Shown: piece after piece, positions 1 to 6,202 of the stretch
Layout: each line of letters opens with the position of its first letter
How positions within the stretch are numbered: the first letter of the stretch is position 1
Source of the DNA: JBKPRX01 sp046734795
GTDB taxonomy: Bacteria > Actinomycetota > Thermoleophilia > Gaiellales > Gaiellaceae
Reading direction: 5' to 3'
DNA: 12,996 nucleotides
NCBI GenBank assembly: GCA_046734795.1
Contig: JBKPRX010000018.1
Location: forward strand, 1 to 12,996
Translations under genes and position numbers: made by a program
The notes under the pieces: model-generated
What the model was told of the DNA's origin: nothing
The model's input: the letters and a program-made list of their open reading frames with translations, nothing else
The model's database searches: none

Positions 1-67
1 CGAGGAGCCGGGTAGCTGCAACAGATGGATGGTCACCCTCGACAGAATCCGGCTTACAGGCCTGCTA
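1..67 (+). ncRNA. rnpB: RNase P RNA, 3' end (partial)
   Basis: This is the 3' terminal part of the catalytic RNA of ribonuclease P, which removes 5' leaders from pre-tRNAs; the 5' part lies outside the window. The run GACAGAATCCGGCTTACAGG at 41-60 closely matches the universally conserved 3' strand of helix P4 and flank (E. coli: GACAGAACCCGGCTTATCGG). Upstream, CCGGGTAG at 8-15 and AGATGGATGG at 23-32 match the conserved bacterial type-A 3' region (E. coli CCCGGGTAGG and AGATGAATGA). The gene is followed at once by a strong intrinsic terminator. The exact mature 3' end cannot be read from sequence; about 66-68 is likely. Identification is firm despite truncation. Confidence 0.93.
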
Positions 68-395
68 CAGAAAAGCCCCGCGAATGTGGGGCTTTTCTAT
101 AGATCTTTGGCCGGTCGACTCGTCCTAGTCGCTGCCACGCCAGTTGCGGCGCCGCGAACAGTGGACGCTGATCGCCGCCTATCACGCACGTGAGTCCCGG
201 CTCGTCGTAGACCTCAGGCCAACGACTCTCGTGCGGTGGAGGGCCAGAGGTCCGAGGCGGCCACGACCCCGCGAGTGCTCCGACGAGGATCGACAGGAGG
301 ATCCCTACGAGGACGCAGATCACCCAGTGCAGCCGTTCTCGCGCGGGCGCCGAAACGACGGGCTCCGGCGCGTAGCGTGTGAAGGCGGCATCCAT
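54..395 (-). CDS. Small putative membrane protein, N-terminus uncertain
   Basis: A 113-aa reading frame of no recognised family. Residues about 22-46 form a strong transmembrane segment (LHWVICVLVGILLSILVGAL), followed by a Pro-rich soluble tail. The ATG at 395 is probably not the true N-terminus. The same frame stays open upstream to a stop at 597-599 and encodes two more hydrophobic stretches (LAAAIYFTVVVASLAIASTW and AIAFAGVFAFALPAPITWPL), but contains no ATG, GTG or TTG there. The C-terminus is also odd: the frame runs antisense through the rnpB terminator and stops 13 bases inside rnpB, and third-position GC drops over the last 25 or so codons. The first 70 or so codons look genuinely coding. 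It lies downstream of the J-domain gene on the same strand. Confidence 0.5.
   Translation of the reverse strand: MDAAFTRYAPEPVVSAPARERLHWVICVLVGILLSILVGALAGSWPPRTSGPPPHESRWPEVYDEPGLTCVIGGDQRPLFAAPQLAWQRLGRVDRPKIYRKAPHSRGFSVAGL
69..98 (+). terminator. rnpB intrinsic terminator
   Basis: A perfect 11-bp inverted repeat, AGAAAAGCCCC (69-79) and GGGGCTTTTCT (88-98), with an 8-nt loop GCGAATGT. The A-rich 5' side and T-rich 3' side give a U-tract-like end on both strands, so it may also stop transcription arriving from the minus-strand gene that converges here. Confidence 0.9.
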
Positions 396-571
396 CAGCG
401 GCCACGTGATGGGCGCCGGCAGCGCGAACGCGAAGACGCCGGCGAACGCAATCGCGTTTCCGCTCGTCCAGGTGCTGGCGATCGCCAGCGAGGCGACTAC
501 GACAGTGAAGTAGATCGCTGCCGCAAGTCTGGAGCCGGCGATCGCGCTCGAGCAAGCCGCTGAACGGTCAT
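396..571 (-). other. Probable N-terminal part of the membrane protein, frame broken
   Basis: This stretch translates, in the frame of the gene at 54-395, into two plausible transmembrane helices without any usable start codon. An ATG at 571, preceded by GGAG at 584-587 with a long spacer of 12 bases, begins a short reading frame (MTVQRLARARSPAPDL...) in the adjacent frame, which stops at 497-499. A single-base indel between about 560 and 535 would join the two and give a protein of about 170 aa with three membrane spans. This may be a sequencing or assembly error, a real frameshift mutation, or a rare start codon; the sequence alone does not decide. Confidence 0.4.
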
Positions 572-674
572 CAGTACCGTCTTCTCCGATATCGCGCTAG
601 CCACGCCTTCGGTGCAAGAGCAGGATCGTCGACTAGCGGCACATCGTCGCGTTCGCTGTTCTGCAGCGCCGGCG

Positions 675-1430
675 CTACCAGAAGCCGACGAGGTGAGCGA
701 GCAGCGCGATTGCGCCAACCATCGCGACGACGGCGAGCAGAAGTAACGGTTGCGAGTCCCTGGGCGTCGGCCCCACCTTGACGAGCACGCGGCCCTCGAT
801 GCCGTCGACTGCGAGCACGTCTCCGTCACGCACGCCGCGCGGTACACGAACCGGCACTGCGTAGCTGACGCTTCGCCGCCCGCGGCCCTCGCAGTCCGGA
901 CAAGTCGCTGCCGGATCGCGTCCGCTGCCGCTGCATGCCGGGCACGTCTCCTGCTGCAGGAGCTCGATGTCCTCGCGTTCGATCCGGCGCTGCAAGAAGC
1001 CGCTGCCGCCGCACATCCAGCAGCGGAACTCGGTTGCGTTGCTGTCGACGCCGCGGCCGCGGCAGCTCGTGCAGAAGCGGTCGCGCGATTCCCTCACGAC
1101 GACACGGGTGCCGGTCTGCGCCTCGAAGAAATCGAGCTCGACCTCCGCCACGATTCCTTTGCCGGCCGGCTGCGCGCTCGGCGGCGTGTGCACGAACCGA
1201 TCGCGCCACCTCGCATGTCCGAGCTGGTCGTACAGGCGCCGCTTCTCGGGATCCGACAAGACCTCGTATGCGCGAACGATCTCCTGGAAGTTGCCCGCCG
1301 ACTCTGCGTCGCCCGCGACATCGGGGTGCAAGTCGCGGGCGGCGGCGCGGTACGCGCGCTTGATCTCCGCCGCCGATGCGTCGGGCGCGACGTCGAGCAC
1401 GTCGTAGAACGTCCGAGACTTCGTCCTCAT
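675..1430 (-). CDS. J-domain (DnaJ-like) protein with zinc-finger repeats and C-terminal membrane anchor
   Basis: 251-aa Hsp40-type co-chaperone, expected to recruit and stimulate a DnaK-type ATPase. The J domain occupies about residues 7-71, with the essential HPD at 35-37 and a conserved QEIVRAYEVLSDPEKRRLYD helix. There is no Gly/Phe-rich linker. A short C-terminal-domain-I-like strand segment (about 92-118) leads into four CxxCxGxG zinc motifs at 120-127 (CTSCRGRG), 137-144 (CWMCGGSG), 163-170 (CPACSGSG) and 177-184 (CPDCEGRG). The rest of domain I is short (to about 220), and the usual second domain and dimerisation region are missing. A hydrophobic helix at about 229-250 (LLLLAVVAMVGAIALLAHLV) ends the protein, so it is probably tail-anchored with the J domain in the cytoplasm. 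Canonical DnaJ is about 370-380 aa, so this is a shortened, specialised paralogue. Its ATG overlaps the upstream stop as ATGA, so translation is coupled to the secreted-protein gene. Confidence 0.9.
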   Translation of the reverse strand: MRTKSRTFYDVLDVAPDASAAEIKRAYRAAARDLHPDVAGDAESAGNFQEIVRAYEVLSDPEKRRLYDQLGHARWRDRFVHTPPSAQPAGKGIVAEVELDFFEAQTGTRVVVRESRDRFCTSCRGRGVDSNATEFRCWMCGGSGFLQRRIEREDIELLQQETCPACSGSGRDPAATCPDCEGRGRRSVSYAVPVRVPRGVRDGDVLAVDGIEGRVLVKVGPTPRDSQPLLLLAVVAMVGAIALLAHLVGFW

Positions 1431-2608
1431 GACAGCGTTGTGATCGTCGCGACGATCAACAGCAGCGTGATGCCGGCCCCCACCATGAGTGCACGATTGC
1501 GTACGACCATGACGGACATGGGTCCGGCGGGCAGCGCGGCCACCGGCATGGCGCCTGTCAGGAGGAGCGCGATCGACAGCCCGAGGAGCGCGAAGAGGAG
1601 AGGACGGAGCCAGATCGGCGCGTTTGCCGGGTTCAACGCTCGCAGGATCGGGTTGCTGTCGAGCCAGGGTCGATCGCTCGTCTGCGGCGGGGTGAACGCG
1701 CCCGCTGCTTCCATCGCCTCCGTTCCGGTGCCGCTCGCGCCGCCGCTGGCAAGCGTGGATGGAGTGGTCGCGAGCAGATCTGTTTCGCCGGACCCCGAAG
1801 CGCACGTGAGGAGTCGAGTCGTGGCGCTGAGACGCACGAACTCGCGGTCGCGGTTCAGTCTCACGCGGACGGAGAACAGCTGTCGGCCGCCGACGCTTCC
1901 GACAAATCGGTAGATCCCGCGGTGAAGCGATCTCGAATGAACGCGCTTGCGCAGACGCAGCACGTTTATGCCGCGCTTTCCTTTCGCGACATACGCGCCG
2001 ACGAACCTGCAGTTTGGCGCCAGCTCGTGCACCCCCACGTGTACGGCAGCTGCGCGGCGCAGCCGGAACCGAGGCCGCGCGCGCTCGATCGCTCGCCGAG
2101 CTGCCGTCCTCGCGCGAGCCCGGGCACTCGCCGCCGTGTACGACGTCGATGACGCGCCGGATCGACTCGTGCTCGCGCTGCCGACGCTCTCGCCGCCGCT
2201 CGACGGACCGTCGCTTCCCCCCGATGCCTGGCCTCCGCTTCCTCCCGATCCCGTCGCGCCGGTTGGCGCTTGCGTCGCCGCCTGCGTCGCGGTCGTCTGC
2301 GCTGCCTGGGTGGCGGCGGAGGCCACCGTCGTGACGACCGTTGTGACGGCTGTCGTCACGGCCGTCGTTGCTTGCGTCACCGGAGTCGTGGGAACCGGAG
2401 TCGAGGGGACCGTCGGAGTCGGCACCGTCGCCGTCGGTGGCGGCGGGAGTGCGGGCACCGTCACGGTTGGCACCGTCACGGTTGGCGTCGTCAGGGGAGG
2501 CGGCACGAGCTCGTCGGGCTGAGCAGCCGTCGCGCCGACGGCGCACGCGAGTGCCACGGTTCCCATCGCTACCGCGACCAACCCGAATTTGGCCCGCTGC
2601 GCGCGCAT
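1427..2608 (-). CDS. Secreted, Thr/Val/Pro-rich membrane-anchored protein of unknown function
   Basis: 393 aa, no recognised family. Residues 1-29 form a signal peptide (basic MRAQRAK, hydrophobic core VAVAMGTVALACAVG, likely cleavage near ATAAQ). Residues about 35-78 are Pro/Thr/Val-rich with tandem TVTVP units. Residues 79-118 are a Thr/Val/Ala/Gln tract and 119-145 a Gly/Ser linker. A basic segment (162-186) precedes a beta-rich, compact-looking domain (about 187-270) with Cys200 and Cys269, which could form a disulphide outside the cell. After a second flexible stretch come two transmembrane segments at about 335-359 and 373-391. The layout suggests a wall-spanning stalk held in the membrane. 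The ATG at 2608 was chosen because it begins the signal peptide; the frame stays open much further upstream but is there antisense to the divergent gene. No Shine-Dalgarno is visible, but a -10-like TCTAGT lies 6 bases upstream. The stop overlaps the J-domain gene's ATG. Confidence 0.78.
   Translation of the reverse strand: MRAQRAKFGLVAVAMGTVALACAVGATAAQPDELVPPPLTTPTVTVPTVTVPALPPPPTATVPTPTVPSTPVPTTPVTQATTAVTTAVTTVVTTVASAATQAAQTTATQAATQAPTGATGSGGSGGQASGGSDGPSSGGESVGSASTSRSGASSTSYTAASARARARTAARRAIERARPRFRLRRAAAVHVGVHELAPNCRFVGAYVAKGKRGINVLRLRKRVHSRSLHRGIYRFVGSVGGRQLFSVRVRLNRDREFVRLSATTRLLTCASGSGETDLLATTPSTLASGGASGTGTEAMEAAGAFTPPQTSDRPWLDSNPILRALNPANAPIWLRPLLFALLGLSIALLLTGAMPVAALPAGPMSVMVVRNRALMVGAGITLLLIVATITTLS
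2454..2483 (+). repeat. Two perfect 15-bp tandem copies inside the secreted-protein gene
   Basis: GGCACCGTCACGGTT occurs twice head to tail (2454-2468 and 2469-2483). On the coding (minus) strand it encodes successive TVTVP units of the Pro/Thr-rich stalk. More degenerate GTC/ACG-type repeats continue through about 2320-2450. Such repeats can expand or contract by slippage and so vary the stalk length between strains. Confidence 0.8.
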
Positions 2609-2614
2609 CGCACG

Positions 2615-2620
2615 ACTAGA
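2615..2620 (-). promoter_or_regulatory. Candidate -10 element for the secreted protein / J-domain operon
   Basis: TCTAGT on the minus strand matches 4 of 6 bases of TATAAT and ends exactly 6 bases before the ATG at 2608. This placement would start transcription at or next to the start codon (leaderless mRNA). No convincing -35 is visible. The call rests mainly on the same spacing recurring at other genes in the window. Confidence 0.35.
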
Positions 2621-2688
2621 ACGCCGCGACGCTTCGCGGGGGTGCGGGACCTCGCGGCGGCCCGCTTTTCGATGCCGCAAAAGCGCGC

Positions 2689-2694
2689 TACGGT
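2689..2694 (+). promoter_or_regulatory. Candidate -10 element for the gene at 2701
   Basis: TACGGT fits the TAnnnT pattern of sigma-70 -10 elements and is followed by exactly 6 bases and then the GTG start, which predicts a leaderless transcript. No ribosome binding site is visible before the GTG, which agrees with this. A TTTTCG at 2666-2671 sits 17 bases upstream, where a -35 would be, but is a poor match to TTGACA. Confidence 0.5.
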
Positions 2695-2700
2695 GGCTCG

Positions 2701-3258
2701 GTGACGCCAAAAGCCGCTCCTCAGCAGGCCGAAAGAGAAGCCGGTCGAAGTCCCGTCGAACGCTGTGAGATTGCCCGGTGGCGGGGTTATCTAACGTCGG
2801 CGTTCTACGCGCGCCGGATCGACGACGGGACGCCTGTGACCGGGTGCTCGGAGAGCTTTCGCCGGCGCGGCTCGTCGCCCCCCGCCGAGGAGCCTGCTGC
2901 GAGTTCGGCGCTGAACGAGGTCGTCGCCGCACTCGAGCAGGAGGGATGGCTCGAGACGGGTCGAGGCGACGAGTGGTTCGCGAGGCGGTTCGAGCGGATC
3001 GTCGCCGTCCCCACACCCGAGCCTTTCACATCTGCTCCGGACCCGGCCGTCGAGCCGAACCCGCCCGCTGCCGAGCCGGTTGCGCCTTCGGCTCCGACAC
3101 CGACACCGGCGCCGACACGCGCTTCGGTCGCGCCTCCGGCGCCGCGATCCCAAGCCCGTCCGAGGAATCGCGACGGACGGGGCTGGCAGATCGCTGCACT
3201 CGCCGCGCTGCCGGCCGCGTTCGTGCTGCTCGGCTGGCTCGTCGCCGGCGGCGGCTGA
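2701..3258 (+). CDS. Conserved hypothetical protein with Pro-rich linker and C-terminal membrane segment
   Basis: 185 aa beginning with GTG. The N-terminal region (about 18-100) contains ERCEIARWRGYLTSAFYAR and, further on, LNEVVAALEQEGW and GDEWFARRFER. From memory this resembles small uncharacterised actinobacterial proteins with a CEI-x-WWRGY-like start and a Glu-rich helix followed by a 'W-Y/F-x-x-RF-R' ending; I cannot name the family. Residues about 103-155 are a Pro/Ala/Thr-rich linker, and about 163-182 are a transmembrane helix (WQIAALAALPAAFVLLGWLV), so the folded part is probably cytoplasmic or tethered to the membrane. The gene is divergent from the secreted-protein operon and ends only 4 bases before the convergent monooxygenase gene. 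Function unknown. It is judged a real gene from its family resemblance, codon use and position. Confidence 0.75.
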   Translation: MTPKAAPQQAEREAGRSPVERCEIARWRGYLTSAFYARRIDDGTPVTGCSESFRRRGSSPPAEEPAASSALNEVVAALEQEGWLETGRGDEWFARRFERIVAVPTPEPFTSAPDPAVEPNPPAAEPVAPSAPTPTPAPTRASVAPPAPRSQARPRNRDGRGWQIAALAALPAAFVLLGWLVAGGG

Positions 3259-3278
3259 GCGGCTAGCGCGTCGCCGCC
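3247..3278. terminator. GC-rich hairpin at the convergent gene ends
   Basis: GGCGGCG (3247-3253) and CGCCGCC (3272-3278) can form a 7-bp all-GC stem whose 18-nt loop contains both stop codons of the convergent genes ending at 3258 and 3263. Neither side has a T-run. With only 4 bases between the genes this is the only obvious candidate for a shared terminator, but the evidence is weak. Confidence 0.35.
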
Positions 3279-4738
3279 TGGACGATGCCGAGGCACATCT
3301 CGTCCGTCGTTCCTTCGCCCCAGAGGACGTAGCGCGGCGCAAGTCGCTTCTTCCCGACGACGGGCTGGTTCGCCGCCGTGTTGTTGTAGCGACAGCTCAC
3401 GCGGATGACGTCGCCGGGATCTGCGTCGACCGGCTTTGCAAGGTAGTACGCGCCTTGCCAGTGAAAGTCCCAACGCGGGATGTGCAACAGCGTTTGCGTC
3501 GCGCCGCCGTGGACGAGCTCGACCTTGATGTCGTTGCCGCGCAAGTGCATGTGGCCGGCGATGCTGTAGATGCGAAGTGGTCGGCGGACTCGACGGTCGC
3601 AACTCGTCTTCAGCGCGGTCACCGACGCCGGGCTCTGCGGGTAGTTCGCAAGCGACTTGTTGCAAAGGAGGAGTAGACCCGTCGGGACGAACGCGGCCCG
3701 CGCGCCGTACTTACGCTGTTCGTCGGCGAGCGCCGCATTGCGGTCGCACAAAGCACTCTTCACGCCCTTCGGACACGGCAGCTCGACGGGCGCGGGGAAG
3801 AGGATCGTGTCGAGCGGCGTCAGTGACGAGGCGGCCGCGTCCACGAGTCGGATCGACACCTTCGACTGATCCGCGGCAGCTCCGTGCAAGAGGTTGTAGT
3901 GCACCTGCATGATCACGAGCGCGCCCGCGTGCAGAAGCACGCCCGTCCCGTCGGGAAGCGCGCCGCCGGCGGCGCCCGGCGCCCAGCCGGCGATCCATTG
4001 CGGTGAGCCGAGCCGGTCGGAGTTGATGCCCCCGCTCGTGTCGTTGACGCCCGAGCCGCCGAAGCACGTCCAGCCGTGCCCGCCACTCGCTGCGTTCAGC
4101 TGCCGCGCTTGCTGCGCTGCCGCGCCCGCGGCTTCGAACAGGATGACGTGATGGACGATCGCTGCGTGATCGGGCTGGATCGAAGTGCTCGTGACGAATG
4201 CGTCGCGGTCGAGACCCGGGTCGAGAAGGAAGCAGTGGTAGTCGTCGGTCCCGCCATCGGTCGCATGCGGCAGATAGCTCTCGGCCGGCGCGAGCGTCAG
4301 CAGACGCCCCGGCGCTGACTGCACTCCGGTTGCCGGTGGAGTGCCCGTACGTGCGCCGGCATCGATCGGCGCGCCGCCCTTCACCCACCGCGCGATCGTC
4401 TCCTTCTCCGCAGGCGTCAGCGTGCGGGAGCCCACGAACGGCGGGCTGTCAGCGCCCGGCGGCCACGGCGGCATCATCCCGCGCTGCGTTGCCGCGAGGA
4501 TCGCCTGTGCATGTGACTTCGCGCCCGCAGCCGTTTCGAGCGAGAACGGCGCGATTCCGCCGGTCTGATGGCAGGTGATGCAGTGCCCGGCGAAGATCGG
4601 CGCGACCTCCCGCCAGGTCGGCGTCGCCGCCTTCGAATGCGTCGTCGCGCCGCCGCCCCGCGTGAGCCCGACGCCGAGCACCACGATCGCGATTGCTCCC
4701 ACGACGGCGAGAGCGAGACGTCGCATGCGCGGACTCAT
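3263..4738 (-). CDS. Exported cytochrome c / copper type II monooxygenase (PHM/DBH-like) fusion
   Basis: 491 aa from ATG 4738. An N-terminal signal or anchor (MRRLALAVVGAIAIVVLGVGL) is followed by a cytochrome c domain with CITCH (residues 53-57, covalent haem, His57 ligand) and a MMPPWPPG Met-ligand motif near 88-95. The C-terminal part keeps the full copper-ligand set of peptidylglycine hydroxylating and dopamine beta monooxygenases: HH in VHHVILF (196-197) and VHYN (His280) for one copper; GHMHLRG (His396, His398) and TDEMC (Met481) for the other. A DDYHCFLLDP segment matches the conserved region before the first pair. The expected chemistry is copper-dependent C-H hydroxylation with O2 outside the cytoplasm, with electrons fed through the fused haem. 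Substrate unknown. A TTG at 4753 is an alternative start; ATG 4738 is preferred because a -10-like TATTTT ends 6 bases before it. It lies 36 bases downstream of the sensor-kinase gene on the same strand. Confidence 0.88.
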   Translation of the reverse strand: MSPRMRRLALAVVGAIAIVVLGVGLTRGGGATTHSKAATPTWREVAPIFAGHCITCHQTGGIAPFSLETAAGAKSHAQAILAATQRGMMPPWPPGADSPPFVGSRTLTPAEKETIARWVKGGAPIDAGARTGTPPATGVQSAPGRLLTLAPAESYLPHATDGGTDDYHCFLLDPGLDRDAFVTSTSIQPDHAAIVHHVILFEAAGAAAQQARQLNAASGGHGWTCFGGSGVNDTSGGINSDRLGSPQWIAGWAPGAAGGALPDGTGVLLHAGALVIMQVHYNLLHGAAADQSKVSIRLVDAAASSLTPLDTILFPAPVELPCPKGVKSALCDRNAALADEQRKYGARAAFVPTGLLLLCNKSLANYPQSPASVTALKTSCDRRVRRPLRIYSIAGHMHLRGNDIKVELVHGGATQTLLHIPRWDFHWQGAYYLAKPVDADPGDVIRVSCRYNNTAANQPVVGKKRLAPRYVLWGEGTTDEMCLGIVQAATR

Positions 4739-4744
4739 CGGCGA

Positions 4745-4750
4745 AAAATA
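4745..4750 (-). promoter_or_regulatory. Candidate -10 element for the cytochrome c-monooxygenase gene
   Basis: TATTTT on the minus strand (TAnnnT type, in the only AT-rich run nearby) ends exactly 6 bases before ATG 4738. It would allow leaderless transcription independent of the upstream kinase gene, even though the two genes are only 36 bases apart. No good -35 is visible. Confidence 0.45.
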
Positions 4751-4774
4751 CAACGGCTGCTTGTCGAAGGGCGG

Positions 4775-6157
4775 CTAGCGCAACACGACTTCGAGCGACG
4801 TGCCGAGCCCGGGCTTCGAGCTGAGCTTGAAGCCGCCGTCGATCGACTTCGCGCGGGCCTGCATGTTCTTCAGCCCTTGTCCGTGGTCGACGACCTCTTC
4901 GTTGAAGCCGGAACCGTCGTCGCGGATGCTCACGAACCGCTCGCCAGAGACTCGCTGGGCGATCGTGACCTCTGCGGATCGCGCGTTCGCGTGCTTGCGC
5001 ACGTTCGCGAGGCCCTCTTGCACGATGCGGAAGATCTCGATCTGCTCGTCGGGAGCGAGACGGATCGACCGATCGATGTCGATCTCGACTTCGAGCGCAC
5101 CGTCTGCCGTGAGGAACTCGATGTACCGGCGAAGCGCAGCGTCGAACGGCGCGTTTCCCGATGCGGAGGACAGCGCCAAGATCGCGAAGCGTGCTTCCTG
5201 CTGCGCCGCGAGTGCCGCTGCCTTCAGACGCGGGATCGTCTCCTCCGGCTTTGCGCCGTCCTCGAGCATGCTCGCGTGCGTCGAGACCGCGAAGAGGTAT
5301 TGCGCAAGTCCGTCGTGAATCTCTCGCGCGACGCGTGCGCGCTCTTCGGCGACGGCGCGTCCGAACTCGGCGAACCGGATCGCGCGCAGCGCGCCGACGA
5401 GCAGGACTGCGAACGCGATCATCCGCAGGAAGTCGCCCTGCGACACATACGAGTTCGCAAGGAGCGGCGTAAAGACGAGGTGCAGCGACGCGAAGAGCGT
5501 CAGTGTCGCCGCAAGCGCGAGCCAGCGATCCATGTCTTCGCCGTAGCGGCGGAACCTCTCGCTGAATCCGACAACCGCGAGGAGGTTCAGAAGCGCAGTC
5601 AACGCCAACGCTGCCGTGAGGAGCAGCGGCTGCTGCTGCGTCACGCCGGGCGTCAGGTCAGGCAGCGACTCCTCGACGCTCCGAAGCATCGTCCACGTGA
5701 TGAAGAGGACGAGGCACGAGGTGAGGATGGCGTTACCGAGGGCGCGCTCGCGCGCCTTGCTCCGCCCGGGTGTGAATGGGGCGATCGCGATCAACGTCAG
5801 GCCGAGCATCCCGCCGAGGACGCCGACCCACGCCTCGGCCGGCTGGAGGCTGTCGCCGCCGAGCGTCGGCCCGATCGTGAACGCGAGCGCCGCCACGCCT
5901 TGGATGAAGAAGCCGGTCGAGAGGAGCAGGTCGACGCGGCGTCCCTCGACCGCGAATCGCACGCCGGCCAGCAGCGCGACGAGGCCACACGCGAGTGCCA
6001 TCGTCGTCTGGAGCACAAGCCGGAGCTGCGGTAAGTCGTAGCGCGTGGGCAGCGACGGGTACGCGAGAAAGAGCGCGAGCGTCGCCCCGAGGACGCCGAC
6101 GAGCAGCAGCTCGCTGACGAGCCACGCCTGGAAATCGTCTCTCGTGTCGCCGCGCAT
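4775..6157 (-). CDS. Polytopic sensor histidine kinase (NarL/DegS type, HisKA_3)
   Basis: 460 aa. The N-terminal half (about 13-262) holds seven or eight hydrophobic helices with very short loops and no recognisable extracellular domain, so it probably senses a signal in or at the membrane. The dimerisation/phosphoacceptor helix carries RVAREIHDGLAQYLFAV with His281 as the likely phosphorylation site. The HATPase_c domain (about 370-460) shows the N box (EGLANVRKHA, Asn385), the G1 box DDGSGF (413-418), HGQGLKNM (425-432) and KPGLGTSLEV. The ATG at 6157 is supported by an AAGAGG Shine-Dalgarno at 6164-6169 with 6-base spacing. The frame stays open further upstream only as antisense to the response regulator. 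The gene is divergent from its likely partner regulator and 36 bases upstream of the monooxygenase gene. The signal is unknown. Confidence 0.92.
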   Translation of the reverse strand: MRGDTRDDFQAWLVSELLLVGVLGATLALFLAYPSLPTRYDLPQLRLVLQTTMALACGLVALLAGVRFAVEGRRVDLLLSTGFFIQGVAALAFTIGPTLGGDSLQPAEAWVGVLGGMLGLTLIAIAPFTPGRSKARERALGNAILTSCLVLFITWTMLRSVEESLPDLTPGVTQQQPLLLTAALALTALLNLLAVVGFSERFRRYGEDMDRWLALAATLTLFASLHLVFTPLLANSYVSQGDFLRMIAFAVLLVGALRAIRFAEFGRAVAEERARVAREIHDGLAQYLFAVSTHASMLEDGAKPEETIPRLKAAALAAQQEARFAILALSSASGNAPFDAALRRYIEFLTADGALEVEIDIDRSIRLAPDEQIEIFRIVQEGLANVRKHANARSAEVTIAQRVSGERFVSIRDDGSGFNEEVVDHGQGLKNMQARAKSIDGGFKLSSKPGLGTSLEVVLR

Positions 6158-6163
6158 CTTTTG

Positions 6164-6169
6164 CCTCTT
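6164..6169 (-). promoter_or_regulatory. Shine-Dalgarno of the histidine kinase gene
   Basis: AAGAGG on the minus strand lies 6 bases before ATG 6157. It fixes the kinase start against the longer open frame upstream. It touches one arm of the 6169-6194 inverted repeat at base 6169. Confidence 0.65.
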
Positions 6170-6194
6170 ATCGGCATGAGGGCTGCTGCCGATA
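6169..6194. promoter_or_regulatory. Perfect 8-bp inverted repeat between the divergent kinase and regulator genes; candidate operator
   Basis: TATCGGCA (6169-6176) and TGCCGATA (6187-6194) are exact reverse complements separated by 10 bases, giving 18 bp centre to centre. The site sits in the 45-bp gap between the kinase ATG (6157) and the preferred regulator GTG (6203). NarL/FixJ-family regulators bind as dimers to inverted repeats, so an autoregulatory site is plausible. An RNA hairpin in either leader is the main alternative. Confidence 0.5.
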
Positions 6195-6202
6195 GGGCTT
6201 GG

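Noticed and set aside
2280..2500. GTC/ACG-rich repeats as a possible CRISPR or regulatory repeat array
   Set aside because: They are in-frame codon repeats encoding the Thr/Val/Pro stalk of the secreted protein; no spacer structure.
1431..2546. A very long minus-strand open frame continuing upstream of the J-domain ATG (Arg/Asp/Gly-rich, up to 623 aa)
   Set aside because: It is the same strand as, but out of frame with, the secreted-protein gene; its composition is that of a GC-rich shadow frame, and the J domain clearly starts at 1430.
4568..6034. Plus-strand open frame of 488 codons opposite the kinase gene
   Set aside because: Rich in Arg/Glu with no domains or hydrophobic segments; it is the antisense shadow of the histidine kinase, whose motifs are unmistakable.
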